Below, piece by piece: positions 8,558-17,527 of a stretch of DNA of 64,000 nt. Under the pieces are notes generated by a model. The model was not told the DNA's origin. It searched no databases and saw only the letters and a list, made by a program, of their open reading frames with translations. Made by a program: the position numbers and the translations under genes. The DNA comes from CAZBEL01 sp964628055 (GTDB lineage Bacteria; Fidelibacterota; Marinisomatia; Marinisomatales; TCS56), in assembly GCA_964628055.1 (NCBI GenBank), contig CAZVNL010000009.1:1-64000 (forward strand). Reading direction: 5' to 3'. Every line of letters begins with the position of its first letter. The stretch's first letter is position 1.

Positions 8558-8648
8558 CCTGTGGGGCAGCATCCCTTTGTTTTTTCCCGAAACCCTAGAA
8601 GGTCGTTTCTGGATTGTCCCTTGCGGAGTGGCTTCTGTAAGTTCCCAT

Positions 8649-9104
8649 ATGAATCCTAAGACCCTCCACAATCTCACCTGGATTCCCCCTATGCTCATAG
8701 GTCTGTTGGCAATATGCTTGGGGTTGGCCTGGTTGATTACGAAAGAACCCTGGTTACTTGATAAAAGTGCCAACGAGGCTTTGCTGGGTACCACCTACAC
8801 CGCCCTCTTTGCGGCTCCTGTGAATGCTCACATGCCAGATTATCTGACCCTTACTTATCGGTTTTTCGGTTGGTGGGTCCTGTCCATAGGGCTGTTGATT
8901 ATGACCTTCGTCCAGGTAACGCGTATGGGCACCCGCCTGGCCCGCAATAGCCTCCACGTTGTTATCCTGGTAATCTTGGTGGGTATTTACATCATTGAAT
9001 ACCGGTTCATCCCCTCGTCTCCTTTCGTATGGCTTACTCATGGGTTGAGCGGGCTTTGGCTACTCAGTGTGTTTGCTGCTTACAAACTGAAGGCTTACGA
9101 TTGA
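8649..9104 (+). CDS. small integral membrane protein, unknown function
   Basis: A 151-residue hydrophobic protein starting at ATG 8649 (MNPKTLHNLTWIPP); a reading frame from 8577 exists, but its extra 24 residues look non-coding. Four membrane helices are likely, around residues 13-32, 68-88, 100-117 and 125-145, with the charged segment TRMGTRLARN between helices 2 and 3. I do not recognise the family. It follows the broken peptidase C26 gene by about 90 bases and precedes sdhC by about 150 bases on the same strand. Its codons look like those of its neighbours. Confidence 0.65.
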   Translation: MNPKTLHNLTWIPPMLIGLLAICLGLAWLITKEPWLLDKSANEALLGTTYTALFAAPVNAHMPDYLTLTYRFFGWWVLSIGLLIMTFVQVTRMGTRLARNSLHVVILVILVGIYIIEYRFIPSSPFVWLTHGLSGLWLLSVFAAYKLKAYD

Positions 9105-9252
9105 TCCCGCGGGGTTAGATTGTTTTTATGGCCACAAGGGGGAAATGAGTAAGCCATGAGCCAGGGAATATGTTTTTTTCTGGTTGAAAACACTCTAATT
9201 TTACCCGTTAAATAACCGTAGGAATGGTAACGATTCTTTTCTGAGTTTAGGC

Positions 9253-9921
9253 ATGGGTTGGATAAACGATTTTTTAGGCTCCTCTATCGGGAAGAAGCTC
9301 CTGATGGCTGCCACGGGGTTATTGCTGTGTATCTACCTGGTCATTCACCTCTTGGGCAACTTGACGCTATTCGGTGGTGCCGCAGCTTTTAATAATTACG
9401 TCCTGGCCCTTTCGAGTATCAAACCTTTAGTCCGGGTCATTGAGGTTTTATTAGCCCTACTATTTCTGATTCACATCATCTATTCCTTACGAGTGACCAT
9501 CGAGAATCGAAGAGCTGCCGGTAAAAAGTACACCCTGCAGAAAGCTGGTGAAGTGAGCACCTTCACCTCCCGGTTCATGCCCTGGTCCGGGGTGGTTGTG
9601 CTGCTATTTTTGGTGGTTCACTTACAGACAATTTGGTATCGCTTTCAGGCGGAACACGAAGGTGGGCAATTTTACCAAATCGTCATGAGCGATGAGATCG
9701 GGTTTGGAAACCTCGCATTCACCCTTTTCTACGTCCTGGCCCTCATTTTACTGGCGTTGCATTTGCGCCATGGCTTTCAATCGGCATTCCAGACCCTTGG
9801 GATCCGGTACAATAAATACAGTCGCCTCATCGAGATTTTGGCCGCCGTTTTCTGGCTCTTGATTCCCCTGGGGTTTTTATCCATCCCCATTTATTTTGGG
9901 TTATTGAAGGGAGGGTTTTGA
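9253..9921 (+). CDS. sdhC: succinate dehydrogenase cytochrome b subunit
   Basis: The membrane anchor of complex II, 222 residues, of the single-subunit five-helix b558 type used by Bacteroidota, Chlorobiota and relatives (fused equivalent of SdhC plus SdhD). It should bind two b hemes and the quinone. Helices lie near 14-37, 58-80, 105-127, 150-170 and 193-217, and candidate heme histidines are VIHLLGN (His32), LIHIIYS, VVHLQTIW and ALHLRHGFQS. The start ATG 9253 gives the canonical MGWINDFLGSSIGKKLLMA. The sdhA GTG follows one base after the stop, so the genes form an sdhCAB operon. Confidence 0.93.
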   Translation: MGWINDFLGSSIGKKLLMAATGLLLCIYLVIHLLGNLTLFGGAAAFNNYVLALSSIKPLVRVIEVLLALLFLIHIIYSLRVTIENRRAAGKKYTLQKAGEVSTFTSRFMPWSGVVVLLFLVVHLQTIWYRFQAEHEGGQFYQIVMSDEIGFGNLAFTLFYVLALILLALHLRHGFQSAFQTLGIRYNKYSRLIEILAAVFWLLIPLGFLSIPIYFGLLKGGF

Positions 9922-9922
9922 G

Positions 9923-11836
9923 GTGTCGTTGAATGCTCATGTACCGGGAGGTCCCTTAGTCGAGAAGTGGACACGTTATAAGTTTGATTTACGGTTAGTC
10001 AATCCGGCTAACAAGCGTAAATACAATATCATTGTAGTGGGAACCGGGTTGGCTGGTGCGTCGGCGGCGGCTTCCCTCGCCGAGTTGGGTTACAATGTGC
10101 AGGCCTTTTCCTACCACGAATCCCCCCGGCGCGCCCATAGCATCGCCGCCCAGGGCGGCATTAATGCAGCCAAGAATTACCCCAACGATGGGGACAGCAT
10201 CTTCCGTCTGTTTTACGACACTATTAAGGGAGGTGACTACCGCTCCCGGGAGACCAACGTGTACCGCCTGGCCGAGGTGAGCAATTGCATTATTGACCAG
10301 TGCGTGGCCCAGGGAATTCCCTTCGCGCGGGAGTACGGCGGTACCCTGGCGAATCGCTCTTTCGGGGGCGCCCAGGTGTCACGGACTTTCTATGCCCGGG
10401 GACAGACCGGCCAACAACTGCTCCTGGGGGCTTATTCGGCGCTGGTACGCCAGATGCATACCGGTAAGGTGACCTTCTACCCCCGCCACGAAATGCTGGA
10501 CCTGGTACTGGTGGACGGAGAAGCTAAAGGAATAATCGCCCGTAACCTGGTGAATGGCGAAATCCGATCGTTCACTGGACATGCCGTTATCCTGGCCACG
10601 GGGGGCTATGGGAATGTGTTTTACCTCTCCACCAACGCCATGAATAGTAATGCTACAGCTATTTGGCGAGCGCACAAGAAAGGCGCCTTTTTTGCCAACC
10701 CCTGCTATACCCAAATTCATCCTACCTGCATTCCCGTGTCGAGTGAACATCAGTCTAAGTTGACCCTGATGAGCGAGAGCCTGCGGAACGACGGTCGCGT
10801 TTGGGTACCCAAGAAGCAGCACGATGATCGTCATCCCAACGAGATTCCCGAAGAAGAACGTGATTATTATCTGGAGCGCGTTTACCCCTCTTTCGGGAAC
10901 TTAGTCCCTCGGGATGTTGCCAGCCGACGGGCCAAGGAAATGTGTGATGCCGGCTATGGGGTGGGTCCGACGGGCCTGGCAGTCTATCTGGATTTCTCCG
11001 AAGCCCTTCAACGCCTGGGGAAGGATGTTGTTGCCCAGAAATACGGGAATCTATTTGACATGTACCAACAGATCACCGGGGAGGATCCTTACCAGGTTCC
11101 CATGCGCATTTACCCGGCGGTACATTACACCATGGGGGGGCTCTGGGTGGATTATAATCTTATGAGCAATATCCCCGGGTTGTACGTGCTGGGGGAGGCT
11201 AATTTTTCTGATCACGGCGCCAACCGCCTGGGTGCCAGCGCCCTCATGCAAGGCCTGGCCGATGGCTATTTCATTGTGCCGTACACCATCGGGGATTATC
11301 TCTCCCGGAAGTTGGGAGAAACGATTACGACCGACCAGGAAGCTTTTCGCACCGCGGAACAACGGGTGCAAGATCAGATCAAGCAACTTCTTTCCATTCA
11401 AGGTAGTCGCAGTGTGGATAGTATCCACAAAGAGTTGGGGAAAATTCTCTGGGAGTATGTAGGAATGGCCCGGAACAAGGAGGGGTTGGAAAAAGCGCTC
11501 CGAGAAATCCCGGCGTTACGGGAAAGCTTTTGGAAAGAGGTTAAAGTACCCGGCCGCGCTGACGATTTGAATCCCGAATTGGAGAAGGCTGGCCGACTGG
11601 CCGACTTCCTGGAACTGGGGGAATTGATGGCCCAGGATGCCCTCCACCGGGAGGAATCCTGTGGGGGCCACTTCCGCGAGGAATACCAGACCGAGGACAA
11701 TGAGGCCCTCCGGGATGACGAACGTTTTGCCTACGTGGCGGCGTGGGAATATCAAGGCCCCGGGCGGCACGAACGGCTTCATAAAGAAGAGTTAACGTTT
11801 GAAAATGTGAGTCTAACGACACGGAGCTATAAGTAG
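9923..11836 (+). CDS. sdhA: succinate dehydrogenase/fumarate reductase flavoprotein subunit
   Basis: The catalytic FAD subunit of complex II, 637 residues, at the cytoplasmic face. The Rossmann motif VVGTGLAGASAA (38-49) binds FAD; His72 in RRAHSIAAQGG is the expected covalent FAD attachment. The substrate-site words HPTCIPVSSEHQSKLTLMSESLRNDG and the capping-domain GGLWVDYNLMSNIPGLYVLGE are present. It is longer than E. coli SdhA (588), as usual for the Bacteroidota-type enzyme paired with a five-helix anchor. The start is GTG 9923, with a GGGAGG ribosome site overlapping the end of sdhC; the TAG stop shares one base with the sdhB GTG. Confidence 0.95.
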   Translation: MSLNAHVPGGPLVEKWTRYKFDLRLVNPANKRKYNIIVVGTGLAGASAAASLAELGYNVQAFSYHESPRRAHSIAAQGGINAAKNYPNDGDSIFRLFYDTIKGGDYRSRETNVYRLAEVSNCIIDQCVAQGIPFAREYGGTLANRSFGGAQVSRTFYARGQTGQQLLLGAYSALVRQMHTGKVTFYPRHEMLDLVLVDGEAKGIIARNLVNGEIRSFTGHAVILATGGYGNVFYLSTNAMNSNATAIWRAHKKGAFFANPCYTQIHPTCIPVSSEHQSKLTLMSESLRNDGRVWVPKKQHDDRHPNEIPEEERDYYLERVYPSFGNLVPRDVASRRAKEMCDAGYGVGPTGLAVYLDFSEALQRLGKDVVAQKYGNLFDMYQQITGEDPYQVPMRIYPAVHYTMGGLWVDYNLMSNIPGLYVLGEANFSDHGANRLGASALMQGLADGYFIVPYTIGDYLSRKLGETITTDQEAFRTAEQRVQDQIKQLLSIQGSRSVDSIHKELGKILWEYVGMARNKEGLEKALREIPALRESFWKEVKVPGRADDLNPELEKAGRLADFLELGELMAQDALHREESCGGHFREEYQTEDNEALRDDERFAYVAAWEYQGPGRHERLHKEELTFENVSLTTRSYK

Positions 11837-12588
11837 TGCGCATAACCCTAAAAGTTTGGAGACAGAAGAACACCGCAGACCAGGGCGGGTTTATCTACTA
11901 CGAGGTTCAGGATGTGACCGAAGATATGTCCTTCTTTGAAATGTTAGACAAGTTGAATAATGAACTGGTCCTTAAGGGGGAAGAACCCGTTGCTTTTGAC
12001 CATGATTGCCGGGAGGGTATCTGTGGTACTTGTGGTTTGATGATCAACGGTCGGGCTCATGGTCCTCAGCGAGGGGTGACCACCTGTCAGTTACACATGC
12101 GCAGTTTTTCCGATGGGGAGATAATTGTGGTGGAACCGTGGCGCGCCAGGGCTTTTCCGGTAGTCAAGGATTTGATCGTGGATCGTCGAGCTTTCGATCG
12201 TATCATGGCCGCGGGGGGGTATATTTCGGTGAATACGGGTAGCGCCGTAGATGGCAATGCAATTCCCGTCTCCAAGGACGTTGCGGACCAGGCTATGGAT
12301 GCCGCCGCCTGCATTGGCTGTGGGGCCTGCGTTGCCGTGTGTAAAAATTCCTCGGCTATGTTGTTTGTAGGGGCCAAAGTGTCTCAACTGGCCCTGTTAC
12401 CCCAGGGATGGGTAGAGCGGGAAACGCGTGTGGCCAACATGGTGGCCGCCATGGATGCGGAAGGATTTGGGAATTGCACTAATACAGGGGCCTGTGAGGT
12501 GGAATGTCCCAAAGAAATTTCTTTGGTGAATATCGCCAGGATGAATCGTGAATACCTGCGGGCCTTATTTTCTAATAAAGTCGCCTAA
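11836..12588 (+). CDS. sdhB: succinate dehydrogenase iron-sulfur subunit
   Basis: The electron-transfer subunit of complex II, 250 residues. The N-terminal plant-ferredoxin domain has the [2Fe-2S] ligands CREGICGTC (Cys58, 63, 66) plus Cys83 in VTTC. The C-terminal domain carries CIGCGACVAVC for the [4Fe-4S] cluster and CTNTGACEVECPKEI for the remaining cluster ligands. It passes electrons from the SdhA flavin to the SdhC heme and quinone. The GTG start at 11836 overlaps the sdhA stop by one base, so translation is coupled. A short hairpin with a T run follows. Confidence 0.95.
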   Translation: MRITLKVWRQKNTADQGGFIYYEVQDVTEDMSFFEMLDKLNNELVLKGEEPVAFDHDCREGICGTCGLMINGRAHGPQRGVTTCQLHMRSFSDGEIIVVEPWRARAFPVVKDLIVDRRAFDRIMAAGGYISVNTGSAVDGNAIPVSKDVADQAMDAAACIGCGACVAVCKNSSAMLFVGAKVSQLALLPQGWVERETRVANMVAAMDAEGFGNCTNTGACEVECPKEISLVNIARMNREYLRALFSNKVA

Positions 12589-12605
12589 GAAAACTATTTA
12601 GACGT

Positions 12606-12631
12606 CTCCCCTGATTAGGGAGCGGGTTTTT
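12606..12631. terminator. terminator between convergent sdhB and tonB
   Basis: The stem CTCCC (12606-12610) pairs with GGGAG (12618-12622) across a 7-base loop and is followed by CGGG and five T. It sits between the ends of the convergent sdhCAB and exb-tonB operons and fits intrinsic termination of sdhCAB. The stem is short and partly overlaps the tonB stop codon. Confidence 0.5.
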
Positions 12632-13253
12632 ACTGTAGTTTAAAGTTTACGGGGATGGAGATCCAAACCCCTACGGGCCGTTCCCGCTGTTTAGCTGGCT
12701 TGAACCGGGTTTTGCGAATTGCTTCGATGGCTGCTTCGTCCAAACCGGTGTTGGGGATTCCCTTGAGGACGATGGTTTCTTTCACGCGTCCTTTTTCATC
12801 CACAAATACCTGAATAATAACCGTGCCTTCGATCCCGGCTTCCTGGGCGATTTCGGGGTATTCAGGATCAATGGGCGTCAGCGGCTTGGGCGGCTCGTCG
12901 TAAGGGATAAATCTCACCCGCGGTCCTTCTGGTGGTGGTGGTGGTGCATCCCAGGCTTCGAAACTCTCCAGCTCCGTTTCCTCGATTGTTACGTCTTCCG
13001 GGAGGTCTTCGCTCTCGGATTCGATGGGTACCGAAGGCCTGGCGGGTGGCGGGGGTCGCTCGAATTGCTGGGTTTCCGGGATGTCAATTTGTTCGATGAC
13101 AATTTGAGGACCTTCGTCTAAAACCGCCTGGGTATTGAGGCGAGGAACAAACAAGAAACCAGCCACAAGAATGAGAATCCCCACCAACCCGAACGTCCGA
13201 ACCGTCACGGGATAGAGAAATTTGATGGTGTCGACGCGTCGTAAAGTGGCCAT
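12630..13253 (-). CDS. tonB: energy transducer TonB
   Basis: A 207-residue TonB: one inner-membrane helix (about 19-36), a proline- and glutamate-rich periplasmic spacer with PPPPARP and APPPPPEGP, and a C-terminal TonB domain (about 125-207) with YPEIAQEAGIEGTVIIQVFVDEKGRV and AAIEAIRKTRFKPA. It carries the force of the ExbB-ExbD motor to outer-membrane receptors such as the one at 45.5 kb. It is the last gene of exbB-exbD-exbD-tonB, two bases after the second exbD. Confidence 0.93.
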   Translation of the reverse strand: MATLRRVDTIKFLYPVTVRTFGLVGILILVAGFLFVPRLNTQAVLDEGPQIVIEQIDIPETQQFERPPPPARPSVPIESESEDLPEDVTIEETELESFEAWDAPPPPPEGPRVRFIPYDEPPKPLTPIDPEYPEIAQEAGIEGTVIIQVFVDEKGRVKETIVLKGIPNTGLDEAAIEAIRKTRFKPAKQRERPVGVWISIPVNFKLQ

Positions 13254-13255
13254 AC

Positions 13256-13666
13256 TTAGTCTACTAATTTCCGGGTGGAATAGTTCAATTTTAAGGCGTC
13301 GGCTTTCCGTAATTCGTTGTGGATCTCAGAGATGAATTCCATCCGGGCGGCCTTGTCAGCTTTTAATGATACCGTCAACTGAGGGTCGGCAGCCCGCTTC
13401 TCGTACATGACGTTACGCACGTTCGAAATCTCGTACAACTTGTCCTCAATGGAAATGAAACCTTCTTTGGAAACCCAGATGTTCGAAACGTGCGTTTTTC
13501 CCTGCAATTTTTCGATGCGCTTAGCCTTGGGCAGCTTCACCTTCAACCCCGTGTACTCCCGTAAGACGGTAGTCACCATGAAGAAGATCAACAACATGAA
13601 AATAATATCCGGCATGGAGGCTGTGGGTATATTAGAAGAAAGGGTTGTTTTTCGGGCGAATTTCAT
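13256..13666 (-). CDS. exbD: biopolymer transport protein ExbD (second copy)
   Basis: A 136-residue ExbD/TolR protein with one membrane helix near residues 19-38 and a periplasmic domain. Asp20 in TASMPDIIFMLLIFF is the conserved ion-path aspartate of the stator. It is paired with a second exbD directly upstream; two exbD copies in one operon are common in Bacteroidota and relatives. The last base of the upstream exbD stop is the first base of this start, so translation is coupled. Confidence 0.92.
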   Translation of the reverse strand: MKFARKTTLSSNIPTASMPDIIFMLLIFFMVTTVLREYTGLKVKLPKAKRIEKLQGKTHVSNIWVSKEGFISIEDKLYEISNVRNVMYEKRAADPQLTVSLKADKAARMEFISEIHNELRKADALKLNYSTRKLVD

Positions 13667-14061
13667 TATCCGGACTCGGCAATGGAGATGCGGGTGGCAT
13701 TGGCCATTTTTAGTTGATCAATCACGGCGATATAGTCTTCGTACTTGGTCTTTTCGTGGGCTTTTACGGAGATGATGAGTTTATCATTCTCGGCCAGCTT
13801 GCGCCGGACAATCTTACCGATGTCCTTGACCTTGGTGGGCTCTCCCCCTAAAAGGACCTGTCCCTGGGAATTGATAAGGCAATTGAGGATGTTTTCTTTG
13901 CGGATCTCGATTTCCTGTCCTTCGGCCGGCAGTACGAGACCTAACCCTTTATCCATGTCGATGGTGGTAGTAACCAGGAAAAAGATCAGAAGTAGAAAGG
14001 CAATGTCAGCCATGGAGGCTGTGGGGATACCTCCCCCTTTAAAGCGACGCTTGGGTAACAT
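13666..14061 (-). CDS. exbD: biopolymer transport protein ExbD (first copy)
   Basis: A 131-residue ExbD/TolR protein. A basic N-terminus (LPKRRFKGGG) precedes a single membrane helix with Asp19 in TASMADIAFLLLIFFLV, the conserved stator aspartate, and a periplasmic domain follows. It differs clearly from the second copy in the periplasmic part, so the two probably form a hetero-dimer or serve different states of the motor (inference). It lies 11 bases after exbB. Confidence 0.92.
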   Translation of the reverse strand: MLPKRRFKGGGIPTASMADIAFLLLIFFLVTTTIDMDKGLGLVLPAEGQEIEIRKENILNCLINSQGQVLLGGEPTKVKDIGKIVRRKLAENDKLIISVKAHEKTKYEDYIAVIDQLKMANATRISIAESG

Positions 14062-14072
14062 AATTGTTTAGA

Positions 14073-14702
14073 TTACTTTTTTTTCTTCTTCTTGGTTTCC
14101 ATTTTGTGGAGTTGATCCAGTAATTGGACCGAGTTTTCTTCCATGTCCAGGATCAACTTGTCAATGCGGTTCACAAACAAGTTTTGGAAAATTTGAATAA
14201 TCATGGCCACGATAAGTCCGAAGGCGGTGGTTAGCAGGGCTTCGGAGATACCGCCGGCTACGATGGAGGGTGAAATCTCGTCGGCTTTTTTGATGGCGTC
14301 AAAAGCGCGAATCATTCCCACCACTGTTCCGGTGAATCCTAACATGGGAGCAATGGTAATCACGGCGTTGAGCCAAATCATGTTCTTTTCTAAGAAGGAC
14401 ATCTCCAGGGCCCCGGCGTTCTGGATGGCTTTTTCTACTTCTTCCAGACCCCGGTGTAAGCGGGTGAGACCCGCATGAAAGGTCTCTGCTACGGGTCCGT
14501 GTGTTTTTTCGCATAGTTCCACGGCCGCGTCAACCCCTTCACCCTCTAATGCATCGTTGATGTCATCAAAGAATTTTTTGGTGTTAATTGAGGACATGAT
14601 CAATGAATAAAAACGTTCCCCTGCAAAACCCAATCCGAAGACAAAGGCAATAAGAATGGGCCACATGAAAGGACCACCGTCAAGGAAATATTGAACGAGC
14701 AT
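14073..14702 (-). CDS. exbB: MotA/TolQ/ExbB proton channel family protein
   Basis: The first gene of the Ton operon, 209 residues. Membrane segments lie near 12-32, about 107-135 and 148-175, and the conserved core runs LNAVITIAPMLGFTGTVVGMIRAF and IVAGGISEALLTTAFGLIVAM, as in TolQ/ExbB stators. It ends in six lysines, which may sit at the cytoplasmic face. A GGAGG-type ribosome site lies just before the ATG and a sigma-70-like promoter lies 40-75 bases upstream. Confidence 0.93.
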   Translation of the reverse strand: MLVQYFLDGGPFMWPILIAFVFGLGFAGERFYSLIMSSINTKKFFDDINDALEGEGVDAAVELCEKTHGPVAETFHAGLTRLHRGLEEVEKAIQNAGALEMSFLEKNMIWLNAVITIAPMLGFTGTVVGMIRAFDAIKKADEISPSIVAGGISEALLTTAFGLIVAMIIQIFQNLFVNRIDKLILDMEENSVQLLDQLHKMETKKKKKK

Positions 14703-14748
14703 CTACACCTCCATTTATGTTCATATAGTAAGGGTTAAATAATCGTTA

Positions 14749-14777
14749 AAGTTAGTACATCCTGCCTGGAATGTCAA
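14749..14777 (-). promoter_or_regulatory. sigma-70-like promoter for exbB-exbD-exbD-tonB
   Basis: Read on the minus strand, a perfect TTGACA (14777-14772) is followed after exactly 17 bases by TAACTT (14754-14749). The start codon of exbB is 47 bases farther on, with a TGGAGGTG ribosome site. The -35 match is perfect and the -10 is moderate. Confidence 0.5.
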
Positions 14778-14795
14778 CGACACCAATACACAAAT

Positions 14796-16409
14796 TTACT
14801 GTGAAGAAACGAGGAAACCAGCAGCTTCATCAAAATGTTTTAGGGACTCTTGAAGCTGGACATCCTCCAGCAGGCGAATGCCCCAGGCTTCATCTTTGCC
14901 CCAGTAAACGCCGGCGATTTCTGACTTAAGCATGGTTAAGAGATAATCCTGGTTAATTCTCAATTTACTGGTATCCACGGCAACCTCCTCTTCCCCTAAA
15001 AAGCGCAAGAAGTCCTGGTAGTCCGCTTCGGTGAGGGACCAATTGTCGCGGAAGGTCTGGTAGTCAGACGGGGGTGTGGGGTGCGTAGAAGTATAAGCCG
15101 AACTCCAGTTGAAAAGGGGTCGTTTGGGGCTCGCCACGATTTTGCGGGTGGCTTTTTCCAGTTTCAATTCCCAGGGTAAATACACGTCCGGGGTGATGCC
15201 ACCTCCCCCGTAAACTGTGCGCCCGGAACGGGTACTGTACTTGGGTCGGGTTTCCTTTAGCGAATCAATGATGGATTCACGGTTTTCCGAATATAGGTCC
15301 GCATAATAGTCATGGGCATCACCGTTTTTGTATGGTCTTTGGATCAGGCGGCCACTGGGAGTGTAATAACGGGCTATGGTGACGCGAATTGCAGACTCAT
15401 CACTGAGGGTGATTTGGCGTTGGACTAACCCTTTACCAAAGCTGGTTTCCCCAGCAATGAGACCGCGGTCCAGGTCCTGGATGGCACCGGCCACAATTTC
15501 ACTTGCGCTGGCCGAGCCACGGTTGATGAGTACAATGAGCGGGAAATCTTCACGACCTTTGGAAGGGTCAGAGATAAACACTTGTTCGGCCTCTTTAAGC
15601 TTGCCCTTAGTGTAAACCAGGGTGTCTTTATGGGCAATAAACAGGTTGCTGATTTCGGCGGCCTGATCTAGGAATCCTCCACTGTTGTTGCGCAGGTCAA
15701 AGACCAACTGTTGCATGCCTTGAGACGCTAATTTTTCGATGGCCTTCTGCACTTCTTCACTGGTGGTGGCCGAAAAGCGGGTAAGCCAGATATACCCGGT
15801 TTTTTCGTCGAGCATGAGTGCCGTACGGACACTGTAAATGGGAATATCATCCCGGACGATGGCCACTCCAAATCGCTCTCCTCCTAAACGCTTGATGGTC
15901 AGGTCTACACTGGTGCCCTTGGGACCGCGCAGCTTCTTAAAGACTTCTTCCTTGGTTATTTTGTAGGCGTCCTCGCCATTGATTTCGATAATCTGGTCAC
16001 CAGGCAGGAGGCCGGCGCGCTCGGAGGGGCTGTCCGCAATGGGGGCAATAACCGTAATGTATCCGTGGAGAATGTCGAATTCGATTCCAATGCCCTGAAA
16101 AGACCCCCGGAAGAGTTCATCAATCTCTTCCTGCTTCTTAGGGGGAATGTAAATGGAATGGGGGTCCAGCTCGCCCATGATGCCCTGGAAGGCGCCCTCC
16201 ATTAATTTGTTCATGTCCACATCTTCGAAATACAACTGGTTGATGTAGTACAAAATCTGGTTCATGATCTTAAACTTTTTTTCCAGGACGCTGTAGGGAT
16301 TTTGCGGTCGGGAATACAGGACGTGGGAAAAAGGAATGCCCAGGAGTAGGATAAGGAACAAGAAGGTCGTAAGAGCAGGAAGGCGGGAGCGTTTAAGTAG
16401 GTGTTTCAT
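14796..16409 (-). CDS. C-terminal processing peptidase, S41 family
   Basis: A 537-residue serine protease of the CtpA/Prc family, exported and probably anchored by its N-terminal helix (13-30). It has the usual N-terminal helical part, a PDZ domain (about 100-185, with YITVIAPIADSPSERAGLLPGDQI) and the catalytic core: Ser301 in RGSASASE and Lys326 in SFGKGLVQ, 25 residues apart as in the plant D1 protease. A C-terminal extension of about 130 residues follows the YGGGGITPDV motif. Such proteases trim periplasmic or exported proteins. It is 93 bases upstream of exbB in reading direction and 21 bases after the barrel gene, so it may be transcribed with the latter. Confidence 0.93.
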   Translation of the reverse strand: MKHLLKRSRLPALTTFLFLILLLGIPFSHVLYSRPQNPYSVLEKKFKIMNQILYYINQLYFEDVDMNKLMEGAFQGIMGELDPHSIYIPPKKQEEIDELFRGSFQGIGIEFDILHGYITVIAPIADSPSERAGLLPGDQIIEINGEDAYKITKEEVFKKLRGPKGTSVDLTIKRLGGERFGVAIVRDDIPIYSVRTALMLDEKTGYIWLTRFSATTSEEVQKAIEKLASQGMQQLVFDLRNNSGGFLDQAAEISNLFIAHKDTLVYTKGKLKEAEQVFISDPSKGREDFPLIVLINRGSASASEIVAGAIQDLDRGLIAGETSFGKGLVQRQITLSDESAIRVTIARYYTPSGRLIQRPYKNGDAHDYYADLYSENRESIIDSLKETRPKYSTRSGRTVYGGGGITPDVYLPWELKLEKATRKIVASPKRPLFNWSSAYTSTHPTPPSDYQTFRDNWSLTEADYQDFLRFLGEEEVAVDTSKLRINQDYLLTMLKSEIAGVYWGKDEAWGIRLLEDVQLQESLKHFDEAAGFLVSSQ

Positions 16410-16430
16410 GATTATGGCCTGAGATGAAGT

Positions 16431-17348
16431 TTATAAGCCGAAGTAGAGCATGGTGCGAATGACAAACCCCTGGAGTGATGATTCAGGAGAGTCGGCAATG
16501 GGTTCTTGATCGTTCAAATACCACTGGCCAGCGCCAAGGGTGCCTTTATTGTATCCTACACTTAGGCGTAATCCTACCCGGTCCATTAGTTGCCACTTTA
16601 TGGCGACGTATGGTTGAAAGTTAATAAAGGTCCCGCTGAGACCGGTTAGACCCCCGGTGAAGTTGACCGGTTCTAACGAGGAACCTTGCAATGCAGCGAT
16701 GGCCTTCGCCGGGGAGGCATATCCCGTGGTGTCTACGGGGTAGTAGAGGGTATCGTTCGCCACGGTGCCGTAGCGATTCTCGAAGAGGTTATTCCAGCGG
16801 GGGGTGTTGCTGTGTTGGTCAATGTTCAAATTTACCCGGCCGATGCCGATGAGTGCCCCCGCGGCTATTTCCAGGTCCCGGAATATGGGGACCACATACT
16901 CCAGAGTGGCACCTCCTAACATAAAGGTGAATTTCGCCTGGATAGTGGGTGCAAAGTCCCCTGTGTAGAGTACAACGGAATCTAAGGATATGGTATCTCC
17001 GGGGAGCGCCGTTTCTTGAATGCCCGCAACACCATTGGTTTCCAGGTAAAGCTTTACCCCCAGTACATTACTAATCCGTTGGGAACCAATTCCAGCGTAA
17101 CCCCCCAAGCGCCACTGCCCGGAGATATGGGTAAACCCTTCCCCCCCGTAAATAGCAAAGGGTGTGGTGAAATTGTTCACATCCAACCCCGTCTTGCTTA
17201 GCAGGGCTGAACCGGGGAAGGAGTCCAAACTCACATACATGGTGCTAAAGCCGATCCCGCCCCCGTAATAGTCCTCTACCGGGTAGAGATCAGCCTGTGC
17301 CGCTACTATAACGGGCAGGAGGGAGATCCAAAGGAGGCTTTTTTTCAT
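16431..17348 (-). CDS. outer-membrane beta-barrel protein, unknown function
   Basis: A 305-residue secreted protein. Residues 1-19 (MKKSLLWISLLPVIVAAQA) form a signal peptide. The rest is rich in Gly, Tyr and alternating hydrophobic residues, with typical strand words such as IYGGEGFTHISGQWRLGGYAGIG, GGATLEYVVPIFRDLEIAAGALIGIGRVNL, and a C-terminus VIRTMLYFGL ending in an aromatic/hydrophobic residue, as in outer-membrane barrels. I cannot assign a substrate or named family. It precedes the S41 protease on the same strand by 21 bases and is divergent from the repeat-protein pair. Confidence 0.7.
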   Translation of the reverse strand: MKKSLLWISLLPVIVAAQADLYPVEDYYGGGIGFSTMYVSLDSFPGSALLSKTGLDVNNFTTPFAIYGGEGFTHISGQWRLGGYAGIGSQRISNVLGVKLYLETNGVAGIQETALPGDTISLDSVVLYTGDFAPTIQAKFTFMLGGATLEYVVPIFRDLEIAAGALIGIGRVNLNIDQHSNTPRWNNLFENRYGTVANDTLYYPVDTTGYASPAKAIAALQGSSLEPVNFTGGLTGLSGTFINFQPYVAIKWQLMDRVGLRLSVGYNKGTLGAGQWYLNDQEPIADSPESSLQGFVIRTMLYFGL

Positions 17349-17527
17349 TTGGTGTTGCGATACATAGTTGGGAGGATGTCCGTTAGCAATTTATTGTTCC
17401 TGTTAGAAACATAGAAAGATAAATATTGCCTGGTGTGTAGATTTAATGATTTGTAAAACCAGGGGCTTTTCCTTGTTTTATTCCAGGGTGAAAGACTATA
17501 TTCACTAAAATTGGAGGTAAGGGTTAT

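Noticed and set aside
9029..9157. A perfect 13-base inverted repeat, ATGGCTTACTCAT at 9029-9041 and its complement at 9145-9157.
   Set aside because: The arms are about 100 bases apart, one is inside a gene, and one such match is plausible by chance in 64 kb.
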